From positions 4,094,501 through 4,158,500 of the forward strand of contig NC_063260.1 in NCBI RefSeq assembly GCF_019578655.1: a DNA stretch of 64,000 nt, in the 5' to 3' direction. This stretch comes from Ricinus communis. Lineage: Eukaryota; Streptophyta; Magnoliopsida; Malpighiales; Euphorbiaceae. Below the pieces are notes generated by a model. It ran no database searches. It was not told where the DNA came from and saw only the letters and a program-made list of their open reading frames with translations. Positions 13,220 through 24,746 of the stretch are shown piece by piece. Position 1 is the stretch's first letter. The number at the start of each line of letters is the position of its first letter. A program made the position numbers and the translations under genes.

Positions 13220-13257
13220 AGTTACACTTAAAACAACCAAGGCACAAAAGATGAGAG

Positions 13258-13369
13258 GTAACATTCTGTTCCTATGTCACAATACGAGTATCAGAATATC
13301 TTAAGGTTCTGAATACTGATATCTATTGTTTGCATTGATGATCCAGATACCTTTCTCATGATTGAGCAG
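13258..13369 (+). other. possible intron in the MYOB 3' UTR
   Basis: GAGAG|GTAACA at 13258 and TTGAGCAG| ending at 13369 form a plausible GT/AG pair just after the stop codon at 13217-13219. It does not affect the protein. It is only a consensus-based suggestion. Confidence 0.3.
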
Positions 13370-14310
13370 GAGAACTTCAGATTAAAATGCAGGCCAAAGA
13401 ATTTGCGGAACTTTATGTTTTCTGCAAAAATCCGGAAATCCCTGAAGGAGTGGGAATTCCTGGATTATTTTGTTTGAATTTCTGGATCATATGCAGACTA
13501 AAATACTGAAGTCTGCATCAAGTTCTAAATCATCTCTTTTGGGTTTACTACAGGAGAAGTGTAAAGCCCAAATTTTTGCAGTATCTCCTCCAAGCAGCCT
13601 TTTCCAGGCAAAGGGGAAAGACAGAGGAGTGCATAACTCCACCTGGTTTGAGTGTGTAGCTTAGAATTAAACTCAGTTTCGTTCAAACTTTTTCTTCTTA
13701 TTTTGTTTTCCAGAGGGGAAAGGAAGGGGAAGGGAGAGGAGAAGAAGGGATAACTCTTCCTTCTCTTGGTTTTCGCATTGCCAATATCATATGGTTGCAG
13801 TAATGTGTCAATATTTGTGAGCATCAAAATTCTCTGTTTGCATTTACACTGTTAAAAGAATTGTGAATTCAATAGCTTCCTATACTTGATAGCAGAAGTT
13901 AAAAACATGTTCTGCATCTTGCAGTGAAGAGTAGAAATGCTCCGGTCACTAACTCCTAGCATCATTCTACTGTCTACAAATATCAGCTTTAAAATGATTG
14001 AATGTTCTTGTGCAATGCACAGAAAACATCTTACTCCCTTTATTGAACTGCATTATCTCAATAGCTAATTGATAATAATTATAAAAATTTGATAAGAACA
14101 CAGAACTGTTATTAGAGAGAGAGATCTACAAAATAATGCACTGGAAAACTGTAAATCATGATATTTCATTAAAAAACTGTTATTTAGAATCCTATCATAT
14201 AATCGAACTCTAACAAAGCCTTGTGTAGACTGAAAGCTCCTATAAGAGAAAAATATTAATCAAATAAAGCTCAAATGACCTCTATAATCCTTATTTGAGG
14301 GATAATAAAA
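13370..14310. other. convergent 3' UTR region between MYOB and the mutarotase gene
   Basis: The stretch separates two genes that face each other. Short open frames at 13470-13664 (plus) and 13525-13827 (minus) show no domain and overlap each other, so I treat them as chance. Both 3' UTRs must end here. Confidence 0.45.
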
Positions 14311-17096
14311 CTACTCAACTGAAAACTCAAACAACATAGAGTGTTTGTACTTCTCTCCAGGATGGACAACAATGGAAGGAAAATTTTGTTGGTTTATGGA
14401 ATTTGGAAAGCCCTGAGTCTCAAAGCATAATCCTGAATGCTTGTCATAGACAGCCCCGCCTTTTCCAGAAACACCATTCACATAATTTGCAGTGTAAAAC
14501 TGCATTCCAGGAGCATTTGTCCACAAGTTCAACACTCTAGAGCTAGAAGGGTCCTTCACCTTAGCTGCATGTTTTAAGCCTTCTTTCTCTTCTTCGCTAT
14601 CAAGGATATAGTTATGGTCATATCCTAAACCCTCAACTTTACTTATTGAGCTTCCAACTTTCTTTTCTGAAGTGAAATCAAAAACTGTGCCTTTAACTGG
14701 CAAGAATTCTCCTGTGGGAATTGAGTTCTGGTCCACAGGCGTTATTTGGGATCCCCATATCTGAACCAAATGTTCAAGCACATTCCCAGAGTTGTGACCT
14801 GCTAAATTCCAGTAGGTGTGCTGTGCTAAGTTAACTGGAGTAGACTTACTTTTAGGTACTGCTTCCAGGTCCAACCTCATTGATTTGCTTGAAGTTAGTG
14901 TATACTTAGCAGTTACAGTAACATCTCCAGGATATCCTGGTTTCAGAGCAATTCAAACATGAATATCTTTTCAATTGCAATGTTAAGACAATCCAGAGAA
15001 TCAGAAACTCACCTTCCTCCCCATCATGACTTTCATATTTGAAGGTAATTGATGGTTGTTCACCACTTTTATGTTCCACAACATCCCACACCACTTTGTC
15101 AAATCCCTTAATACCACCTGGGGAGCAGTCAAAGTAGCTAATAATAATGCTGAAGCACTATCCATAACTAAAAATTTTACAAGAAAAATTCAAGATGACA
15201 GCTTCAGCAAGCACAACACTGAATTTGATTGTAGATGCAGAACTACAAAGCTGGGACAGACCAATTTCTTGTACTATAATATTATTGAGAAAAGAATGGA
15301 AAAGGAAAAGCCTAAACCAATTTTTTTTTTCCTGACACAGTAAAGAGCAAAAACTAAGAAGAATTCAAACTTGATACTCCATCTCTTTTCCCTTATCAGT
15401 CATTACCTATAAAATGATGGATAGAGAATAAGATAAAGCTGCATATGCTTTTGATTTCTCTGCATCAGATTACATAAATTCTTAACACAGAAGCCTTGAA
15501 GAAAAGCAGTAATGGATGGTAATCAAGAACTTATGTGATTATATAATACTGGTAATAAAAGTTCAGCCTCCATTTGAACTTCATAGAGATAGTGGAACTC
15601 GTGAATTTAGAGAAGATAGCAAAAGGTTAATAATTTTGAGATTCTATAAATCACAAAATGACTTGAGATCAGAGTGGTAGTTCACTGTCTTATCTTATAA
15701 ATTAATTTGAAAGATGGACAAGAAGGAATGCCAAAAGTTGCATGATTTCAATTCTTCTTTTCTTGTTGCTAGGTTGAAGGCACTTGGAAACAATGGGAAA
15801 AGAACTCGCAGGAAATATTTCCAAATTCAATATAAATAACAAGCTTAAATGAGATTCATATGCCTAAATATTAAATTGATTCATTGATCTATGAAATGAC
15901 TGAGAAGTGAAATTTAACCATTACCGTGAAGACTGTTTGGCCCATTGTTTATAGCCAAAGAGTATTCCACCCCATTCAGGCTGAACTTCCCCTCCTTGAT
16001 TCTATTTGCAACCCGCCCCACAATGCAACCGAAATAAGGTGCATTCCCTTTCTGCTTAGAGAAAAATTAATAAATTCATTAGGGGAGAAAAGGAAAAATA
16101 CATTTACAAATCTTTATTAGACATAGTACAGCAAATTTCAGCTTCATCTTTAAAGTTGCAAGCAGCAGAAATCTCTGAAATTTCTGTTGCAGGTGCTGTT
16201 GAGAAAAAGCAACATATTGAATATATAAATATGTAGTAGTCATAAATATAAAAACACTAAAACAACAAAGATTTAACAATGGCATGTAGAGGGTTATTTT
16301 GACTCCTCAAATGATTCAATCCTTTACAAGAAATCAATACCTAACTTTTCTCCTCCACTGATTATATTTGAGGTCTTGACATTGTCAATGAAAAAGATGA
16401 AAAGAAATTCAGACTGTCAGTTGGATTCCTTATATTTTGCCAGCTAATATTAGTTTACCTATTTCATGGATTCATGGCTGTTTCATATTTGATGCATCTT
16501 ACATCTGATCTAGCTAGTTGAACCACAAGTACAGTTATGCTTTCTGTGCATCTATGCTATGCTTGGCTTTAGCCACATTTATTTTTCAGGGTATCCTTTC
16601 ATTGTTATGCAATAGCTAAAGAATCATTCACATAGAAACAAAAAGGAAAATGAGTGAATAATATAATAATTACATTACATCTATAAAAAGTAGGACTCTG
16701 TCAGATGGTACCAAAAGAAAAGGCAAATAATTACGCCATGAATGAGTATAAAAGAGGAACTGGACAATTAAGAAGGATTAAGATTAGAATCATTACATAA
16801 TATGTAAACAACATACACGAAAAAAAAAAAAAAAAAAAAGACATTGATCAGGTTCACTCACCATATATGCTTCAACTGAATCAAACCCAAGAACAATATC
16901 ATCAAGCTTCCCTGTAAATCAATCCATAAAAGAACAAACAAACAAACATCATTAGTATGATCATCTATAACAGATTAAAAAGAAAGAAAAGCTTACCTTG
17001 CTTGTCAGGAACAAAGAGGGAAGTAATGGTGGCACCATAGTTGGTAAGACGAACACTAATAGTCCCATTGTTGAGTTCAAAAAGCTGTTCACTCAT
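14311..17096 (-). CDS. galactose mutarotase / aldose 1-epimerase
   Basis: Five minus-strand exons join in phase: 17096-16997, 16911-16862, 16051-15925, 15117-15013 and 14936-14311, ending TAG, for 335 aa. The enzyme interconverts alpha and beta anomers of aldoses such as galactose and glucose, probably in the cytosol because no signal peptide is seen ([21 protein letters not shown]). Family marks in order: [27 protein letters not shown], the conserved NSLHGG histidine, the second conserved histidine in [18 protein letters not shown] and the catalytic glutamate in [10 protein letters not shown] near the C terminus. Length is normal for the family. Introns are AT-rich, and nothing appears broken. 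It is convergent with MYOB. Confidence 0.95.
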
Positions 17097-17191
17097 GATT
17101 ATTTCTGTTTGGGTTATGAGGTATTATGGGAGAATTCAGTCAGACTACTGGTCAAGAAGAAGAAGACTTTGTTTCAGAGAGAAGCCTGTTT

Positions 17192-17202
17192 TTATATATA
17201 AA
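17192..17202 (-). promoter_or_regulatory. TATA-box-like sequence upstream of the mutarotase gene
   Basis: TTATATATAAA on the minus strand lies about 100 bp upstream of the ATG at 17096, leaving room for a leader of roughly 65-70 nt if transcription begins about 30 nt downstream. It is a motif and spacing match only. Confidence 0.45.
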
Positions 17203-17329
17203 GATCAGAGGAGATTATGTTTGTTAGTTGCGAGGAGTCAGAGGAGTCCGAGTACTATGATTCCCAGATTTGGATAAAGATTTTATTTATGCAACGGAAT
17301 ACCACCCCGAGATTTACTATAACCGGTGG

Positions 17330-18600
17330 TTTATTTAATATAAAACCAAATTTATAAATATAATTTTTAATATTTAATATTTATCTATCATATTTTTAAA
17401 ATAATAATAATTAGATATTCTTAATTTTTAATATTTTAAAATTTTTTTAATATATACTAATATAAAATTATTCTAAAAATATATATTAGTAAATTTTGAT
17501 ATTATATAAATTAATATTATTAGTAATAATATAGTTTATTATCTTTTAAATTAAAAATTATTATATATTTAAAATTTATTAGCAAATATAATATCTAAAA
17601 TATAGGAAATATAATATTTAAAATATTATTTTTGAAATTATAATATATTAAAATATAATAAACTATAATATTTTATTGGATAATTATTATCTAATTAAGA
17701 AACTAATTTATTATTAATATAATATTTCTTTGAATTGAAATTAATATTTAATTAAAATTTTAGTTTATTAATTAATAAATTAATAGAAAAATTTATAAAA
17801 TTACACGTAAGCTTAAATCACATGTATAAAAAATAAATATATATATCAAAATAAAAATTCTATATGTCAAGAAAAAGACACATGTCAAAAATTTTAGATT
17901 TCAGAAATTAATAGATTAATATTTAGATTAAAATTATTATTATTCATTTATCCATGCATTCGCATTATTATTATTATTTTAATTATAAAAATTAAATTTA
18001 TAGATATAATTTCTAATCATAAAAATAATATATTAATAGAAAAATTATAAAATTACATATAAACTTAAATTTCATATTTAAAAATACAAATTCTATGTCT
18101 CAAAAATTAAGCACACATCCGAAAAAAATTTAAATTTCAAAAATTAATATTATTATTATTATTATTATTATTATTAGTTATTTATTTGTGGTGCGACCGT
18201 TATTGTTATTATGATTATAAAATTAAATTGATGAATATAATTTAATAAAAAATATAATAATTTTAATTTAATTTAAATTAAATACATTTTTAAGTTTTTA
18301 AATTTTTATATTTTATTAATATAATAATATAAAAATTATTTTAAAAATATTTATTAATTAATTTTAATACTATAGAAATCAATACTATCAATAAAATTGA
18401 TATTATTATATTTTAAAATTAAAAATCTATTATATAATTATAATCGAAATTTATTAGTGTGTATAAAAATATTTTAAAGTAAATTTTGTAAAAATTATTC
18501 ATAAAATTATAAATTTTATAATATTATTAAATATTTAAAAATTCTTTAAAAGTAATTTTTCTATAAAAAGTTTTTAGAAATTTTAATTAAATAGATCATT
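17330..18600 (+). repeat. AT-rich dispersed repeat, plus-orientation copies
   Basis: This stretch shares long AT-rich phrases with 19985-20560 (inverted) and 25900-26560 (direct). The marks are an 'ACTAATTTATTATTAATATA' segment and a tail resembling TTACATATAAACTTAAATTT followed by CATATGTCAAAA-like words (17800-17930 and again 18050-18150). No coding capacity is seen. It is probably an unclassified transposon family, but similarity was judged by eye in low-complexity DNA. Confidence 0.5.
18149..18177. repeat. (TTA)n microsatellite
   Basis: About nine ATT/TTA trinucleotide units in a row inside AT-rich spacer. Confidence 0.85.
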
Positions 18601-19778
18601 TTTGGTCAAATTTTAAAATCCTAAAATTATTTATATTATTTCTTGAAAGTATTTTAGCCGCTTCCTATAAGTGTCCTGACTATGTTTATTTTATCGCGGT
18701 AAAAGATGAAAATAATAAATATTCTTAAACATGCATACACATCTCAAGTATGTATTTATGCCAGATAAGTGTCTAAAGTTTCTAATCTCATTCTTTTTTC
18801 ACGCAAAAAAATCTTAAAATATTATTGTAAATTTTATTTTTATAGTTTTATTTTAAAAAAAAATTCTTCTTTTCAGTTTTTCAAAAAAAAAAAAAAAAGA
18901 GAAACTGAAAATTATGTCTCATTTTCTAAGTTTTTTTACAGTATTATCGTTATTCTAGTCAATTGTAACTATAACTCTGAAGATTGACAAATGATGATAA
19001 AATTAGTTCATTGCTAAAATTATTGTGCTAATTTTAAATGTCTTTTATATAATAACACTTTAAAATCTTTATTATGCTTATTTTTTTGGTAAATTATTAC
19101 TCTTAATTATTTATAGGTATTCACAATGTTAAGCATGGATAGATTATAATAATTTTGCATATATAAGAAAAATGAAAACCATCACTACTTTAGTTATAAA
19201 ATAGTATTTAAAGTTAAAATTATTAAATACAAATATTTATCAATACATGGACAAAAGATCAAGGATATATTAACATGAAAAGTACAAAAATTTGTTGATA
19301 CAAGAGATTTATATATTTTCTGGTGATTTATTACTAGCAATTTGTGTCCAGATGAAATAGTATTGAAAATTAAATCTCAATCAAGGTTTAATTGCTATAA
19401 AATCGGTCTTATTGGATAGATAACGAAATATAAAATTGTCTAGTCTTATTAAATCATTTAAAATTCATCGGAATTGACTATTTTTTCTTTTTAATTTTTC
19501 ACTTTGAACTCTATAAAAGTTGACATAGCTTATCTTGGATAAAAATAAGTTGGTAGGGAATAAAATGATAGTAGAATCACAGCCAATTAACACCAAATGA
19601 ATAAATTACAACTATTTAATTACTGGTGTCAGTGAATTTGGATGCAAATTGTTTATATTTTAATTCTCATCATTAAAAAAATTACAGAACCTCTTGTACT
19701 AAAAAGGTTAAATCACATGGTCAAATTTTATATTTTCCTATATATTAACCATAAGAATCTTAAAAAAAAAAAGTAAAA
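18601..19778. other. AT-rich spacer without recognised features
   Basis: Open frames here (for example 18769-18987) consist of lysine/phenylalanine runs read from A/T tracts. No domain, RNA gene or terminal repeat pair was seen. Confidence 0.5.
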
Positions 19779-19874
19779 GAAATAAAAGTAGGATTATAAC
19801 TATTAAAGATGAAATAAAAGTAGGATTATAACTATTGAAGATGAAATAAAAGTAGGACTATAACTATTAAAAAT
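19779..19874. repeat. tandem repeat, 32 bp x 3
   Basis: Three head-to-tail 32-bp units start at 19779, 19811 and 19843. Each contains GAAATAAAAGTAGGA and TATAACTATT; units differ at only a few bases. Confidence 0.9.
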
Positions 19875-19948
19875 GAGAAATTTTGAGACGTTTATAAAAT
19901 TTCTAAAAACTATATATATTTTAATTGAAACCTTCCCACAAATCTATG

Positions 19949-19954
<6 letters not shown>

Positions 19955-19988
<34 letters not shown>
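19955..19988. repeat. (TA)n microsatellite
   Basis: An uninterrupted run of about 17 TA units next to the inverted AT-rich repeat copy. Confidence 0.85.
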
Positions 19989-19990
<2 letters not shown>

Positions 19991-20560
19991 CAATTTTAAA
20001 ATTTTTAATTTTTAATATGTGCTTATATTTTGATATATAGGATTTTTGTTTTGATATGTAAATTTATTTGTCATCCATAAAATTTAAGTTTATATGTAAT
20101 TTTATGATTCATTTATTAATGAATAAGTTATATTTCTAGTTTAATACTGATTTTAAATCTAAAAAATAAAATATTATTTATATTTTAATATTATATTAAT
20201 TAATAAATTAATTCTCTAATCAAATAATAATCTTAATTTAAAAATAATATATTAATTATATTTTAATATTATATTAACTAATAAATTAGTTTTCTAATCA
20301 AATAATAATTCTAATTTTAAAGAATGACATCTTATATTATATTATTAATACTGTAATCACTAAAAATTAATTTTTAATTATATATAATTTTTAATCCTAA
20401 AAATGGTAATATTAATTATATTAATAGTATTGAAGTATATAATAAGATCAAATAATAAATATTATTAAGATAAGTTTTATATTATTATACTAATAAAACT
20501 TTTAAAATATTAAAATATGGAAAAAAAATTAAAAATTATCAATTTGTTGTTATGTTTAAA
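19985..20560 (-). repeat. AT-rich dispersed repeat, inverted copy
   Basis: Its reverse complement contains the same ordered phrases as 17640-17930 and 26200-26560, including AAATTACATATAAACTTAAA and AACTAATTTATTA-type words. With the plus copies at 17.3-18.2 kb it forms a long, diverged inverted pair about 3.2 kb across. Confidence 0.5.
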
Positions 20561-20826
20561 ATATTAAATATTAAAATTTTTATAAAATTTTATTTATAAA
20601 CTTAATTTATAATATAAATAATAACAGTGATCAATGCAATAAATATGGATATAAAACTTGTAAAAACCTTAGCTTTACCCTAAAATCTACCAATACAAAC
20701 ATACTGTAATGTGCTGCTATGTGGTTTTGCTTGGTGATGTTTTGGGTCCCTTTTTTTGTTTTTATAGAGTTTGTAAGATTGCTTCATCAGCTTATGGATC
20801 ATTGCCACTTTCAAGTTTGCGTGTAG

Positions 20827-21249
20827 TGTAGAAAAATATGAACCTGATAGAGCAAAATTACAGCTAATAATTTGAGAAAATAAAGATAAAGTAAGACAAA
20901 ATACACAATAGAACACACAGATTTACGTGGAAAATCCATAAACAAATTAGGGTAAAAACCACGGGCAAGGATAGAAGAATTTTACTATAAGAAAATAATA
21001 GGAATTACAAACTCTCTATTTATAAAAGAGAAAATATTAAAAATCTCTCTTTATAATAGGAGAAAAATAATTGCTTAATTCTCTAATATTTTTCTCTTAT
21101 TTTTGGGATGATTGAATAACAAGGTGAGACCTCTATTATATAGGCTTGGAATGTACCTCAAGATTGTTAACTTAGCAATGTGGGAGAAATACTCCTCAAA
21201 AATTAATAACTTAACAATGTGGAGAGACACAAATCCCTAAATATCAACA
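20827..21249 (-). repeat. 3' LTR of the RT-less copia element
   Basis: It begins TGTAGAAAAATATGAACC and ends AAATATCAACA on the plus strand. The adjacent ATCTCCCACTT is the complement of the polypurine tract. Confidence 0.92.
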
Positions 21250-21313
21250 ATCTCCCACTTGAAGATTAGTTAGATCTTCACACCGTCCTTTCTTCCTTGC
21301 CTTTCCATGCTGC

Positions 21314-21901
21314 TTATATTTTTATCAGGCCACTAGAAGATTGACACCAAATAAATTTATCAGTGTTAACTGCCTTCGTCAAAAAATCTGCTAGGTTGTC
21401 TTTAGTATGAATTTTTTGCATATCCACACTGCCCTCTTCCACTTTTTCACGAATGAAGTGATACTGGACTCGTATGTGCTTTGACTTTGAATGAAAAGCT
21501 AGATTCCTTGCGAGATGCAAGGCACTCTGACTGTCACAGAACAGAGGAATATGCTTTTGTTCGTGCTCGAGTTCCTCCATCATCATTTTTAACCATATTG
21601 CTTCCTTACTAGCTTGTGTAGCTGCTACATATTCTGCTTCTGTTGTTGATGTCGCCACAACTGACTGCAGTTTTGATACCCAGCTCACAGCTCCGCCAGT
21701 AAGTGTGAACACATACCCTGTAGTAGATTTATTTTTATCAAGATCACCTGCATAATCTGAGTCAACATATCCTCTAATAATAAAGTTTGATCCTCCATAA
21801 CACAATGCAACATCTGAGGTTCCTTTAATATATCTTAGAATCCTCTTTACAGCATTCCAATACTCTCTGCTAGCATTCCAATGCTCTTTACAGCATTTCA
21901 A
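21314..21901 (-). pseudogene. copia RNase H domain (fragment)
   Basis: It encodes the RNase H end of a copia polyprotein: NAVKRILRYIKGTSD, RGYVDSDYAGDLDKNKSTTG, SVVATSTTEAEYVAATQASK, LFCDSQSALHLARN and HIRVQYHFIREKV. The acidic catalytic positions look intact. At its start a tract of about 35 bp is locally duplicated (21840-21905), giving a repeated HWNASREYWNA-type phrase. Upstream, reverse transcriptase is absent. Confidence 0.88.
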
Positions 21902-21994
21902 TCCTCTTTATAGTTGTAGTCTCTGAATTTTCTTTTGAAGTGCTATCATCTTCTTCCTTCAATTTATCTTCTAAGAAGATTACATCCCTGCTGA

Positions 21995-22773
21995 TTATAA
22001 CCTTGTGGGCAGTGGGATCCCACAGGCGATACCCTTCACACCATCAGCATATCCCAAGAACAAACACTTCCTGGATTTTGGATCCAGCTTTGTAGTTTCT
22101 TGGGTATTATACATCACATACACAGGACTTCCAAATATATGGAGGTTTGAATAATCAACTGGCTTCCCAGTCCACATCTCCATCGGTGTCTTTTGATCAA
22201 TTGCTGTAGATGGAGACCAGTTAATCACATAACAAGCGGTGTTAACGCCTCAAAATGCCTTATTCAGCCTCCCAACATTGCTCTAGTTCTTTCTAACAGA
22301 GTTCTGTTCATCTGCTCTACCACTCCATTTTGCTGAGGAGTGTATGCCGTAGTGAACTGCCTCTTAATGCCTTCTTGCTTACAAAGTTATCAAATTTATT
22401 ATCTGTGTATTCTCCTCCATTATCTGTCCTTAACACTTGATCTTATTGCCTAAATCAAGTTCAACCCGCGCTTTGTAAGTTTGAAAACTGCAAATACATC
22501 TCCCTTGCTCTTGATAGGATACACCCAACATCTCCTGGAGTAATCATCGATGAAGGACACAAAGTACTTAGCTCCTCCTAGTGATGAAACTGGTGCTTGC
22601 CATACATCAGAGTGAACTAATTCTAAAACATCCTTGCTTCTAGAATTGGTTGTATTGAACTGTAGTCGATGTTGCTTGCTTGTTATGCAATGCTCACAAA
22701 AGGGTAATGACACCTTTGTGAGACCAGAAAGTAGATTTTTCTCAGCAAGAACCTTCATGCCTTGTTCAGACAT
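21995..22773 (-). pseudogene. copia integrase (frameshifted)
   Basis: Two frames. At 22773-22450 are the end of the zinc-binding part (PFCEHCITSKQHR) and the catalytic core start (LELVHSDVW, FVSFIDDYSRRCWVYP). At 22228-21995 is the core end (INWSPSTAIDQKTPMEMWTG, KCLFLGYADGVKG). The region between (22440-22250) is shifted. It belongs to the 20827-24741 element. Confidence 0.87.
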
Positions 22774-22959
22774 ATGTCCAAGCTTCTGATGTCACATCAT
22801 TGCAGATCTCTCGCTCGAACTACTTGAAACAACAGATGCTTCTGCTTCATGCACAGTCTCTCCTAAAAATATATATAAATTAGCAGCAATTTTTTCTCCT
22901 TTCATAATTACAAGCGCTCCTCGGCTAATCTTCATGATGATGCAATTAAGATCATCCAG

Positions 22960-23253
22960 CTATCCCAGAGATAACAAATTCTTCTTCAAACCTTCCACAT
23001 GTCGCACTCCTTGAATAGTACGGACTGTACCGTCGTGCATCTTCAACCTGATAGTTCCAATGCCTATGATTTTTAAGACATTATCTTCACAACTATACAC
23101 AGATCCTCCTAAGATAGGTTCATAATGATGGAACCATTCTCTTCGAGAGGTCATGTGATAAGTTGCTCCTGAGTCAAGAAGCCATACATCAGCAAATCTC
23201 TTCCTGCTCTCAGTTGATATTGTTGTTTCACAGCATAAATATATTTCCATCAT
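22960..23253 (-). pseudogene. copia protease region
   Basis: It contains WLLDSGATYHMT, the aspartic protease active site of copia elements, and then RTIQGVRHVEGLKKNLLSLG, which leads into the pre-integrase part. The frame breaks shortly after. Confidence 0.87.
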
Positions 23254-24033
23254 CCGAAGTGCATGCCATATTCCCTTGAGGATTGGAATTCTTCAGACTC
23301 CAACAATCCCTCTTTAGGTGACCTTTCTTACCACAATGGTAACATTTATAATTCTTCTTACTTTTTGATTTTGATCTACCATGATTGTGACTCCCATTTG
23401 GACCACGTTCTGTTGATCTCCCTCTGATCACCATCAAGGCTTCCACCTGTTGTGAACCTGCCTGCTTGTCTTCCTTGTTCCTTCGCCGATTTTCTTCTTC
23501 AAGAATAGCGGCTGCTATATCATCAAAGACTAGAATTTCGGTAACAAAATTATTTGTCAAACTGATGATGAGTTGATCATACGAATCAGGTAGACTTTGG
23601 AGTAGAAGTTTTGCACGTTTTTGTGACTCTATTTTATAGCCCAAAGATGTGAGTTGAGAAAATAGAGTATTCAAGACATTAAGGTGCTCTGTCACTGAAG
23701 TAGATTCTGACATTCTTAATTTGTAAAGTTTCCTCTTAAGGAAAATTTTGTTGTGTAATGACTTGGCTTCGTACAGTCTAGTGAGGTGGTCCCAAATCTC
23801 CTTTGCCATTTTTTTTCTTCTATACTGGACAAGATCCCATCTGCAAGTGCCAGATGAAGGTTTGCAATAGCATTCCCATCCATCTCGTTCCACTTGTTAT
23901 CATCTGTGAGTGTTGTCGATTACGTTCATCGATAGCCAAGACAATTGTCTTTTCTCAATACAGCCTTTATCTTTAATTTCCACAGTGAGAAATTACTCCC
24001 GTTGAACTTTTCAATCTCAAATTTTACCGCCAT
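23228..24033 (-). pseudogene. copia gag (frameshifted) with CCHC zinc knuckle
   Basis: Gag likely starts at the ATG at 24033 (MAVKFEIEKFNGSNFSLWK), is frameshifted near 23935-23900, and continues to 23228. The C-terminal part carries TEHLNVLNTLFSQLTSLG, a basic linker and the nucleic-acid-binding knuckle CYHCGKKGHLKRDC. Confidence 0.87.
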
Positions 24034-24317
24034 TGCTTCTATCACAAACGGTGCCTTTTAGCTTGTAAAATTAACCGCAGTAATGAACACAACTCACTAG
24101 GTAAGTTCCCAGGAAAGACTGGAGGGTCACAAGCGGACCTCTTAAATACCAATCTCCTTAGACAAAACCCTCCCTAAATTGTAAGTATTCTTACTACTCC
24201 ACACAAGCTCTTTTGCATCAAAGAAATCTCAAAATCCTTTTCTGATGTGAAAGATCAGACTGAGCTGTAATCACAGAATTTTAAGGAATTTCTTACCAAC
24301 CAGGCTCTGATACCAAT

Positions 24318-24741
24318 TGTAGAAAAATATGAACCTGATAGAGCAAAATCACAGTTAATAATTTGAGAAAATAAAGATAAAGTAAGACAAAATACACAAT
24401 AGAACACACAGATTTACGTGGAAAACCCCTAAACAAATTAGGGTAAAAACCACGGACAATGATAAAAGAATTTTACTATAAGAAAATAATAGGAATTACA
24501 AACTCTCTATTTATAAAGGAGAAAATATTAAAATTCTCTCTTTATAATAGGAGAAAAATAATCGCTTAACTCTCTAATATTTTTTCCTTATTTTTTAGAT
24601 GATTGAATAACAAGATGAGGCCTCTATTATATAGGCTTGGAAGGTACCTCAAGATTGTTAACTTAGCAATGTGGGAGAAATACTCCTAAAAAATTAATAA
24701 CTTAACAATGTGAGAGAGACACAAATCCCTAAATATCAATA
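24318..24741 (-). repeat. 5' LTR of the RT-less copia element
   Basis: It is nearly identical to 20827-21249. The outer end reads CAATA instead of CAACA, a one-base change that destroys the canonical terminal CA (TG when read on the minus strand). Confidence 0.9.
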
Positions 24742-24746
24742 TGCAG

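Larger units (their letters stand above)
20827..24741 (-). mobile_element. Ty1/copia retrotransposon derivative lacking the reverse transcriptase (Tnt1-like)
   Basis: The element is 3,915 bp, with LTRs 20827-21249 and 24318-24741 and a near-perfect 5-bp target duplication (TGTAG at 20822-20826, TGCAG at 24742-24746). The minus-strand primer site reads TTGGTATCAGAGCC next to the 5' LTR (24318). Order on the minus strand: gag with zinc knuckle CYHCGKKGHLKRDC, protease (DSGATYHMT), pre-integrase and integrase, then RNase H directly. The roughly 1 kb reverse transcriptase that belongs between integrase and RNase H is missing, and only a short linker lies at 21900-21995. Several frameshifts also break gag and integrase. 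It resembles Tnt1-94-type polyproteins. It could move only with proteins supplied by another element. Confidence 0.92.

Noticed and set aside
12726..13247. A 173-codon open frame on the minus strand over MYOB exon 3
   Set aside because: It is antisense to the well-supported coiled-coil coding exon and has no domain of its own.
13470..13827. Possible small genes after MYOB
   Set aside because: Short, overlapping, no domains; better explained as 3' UTR.
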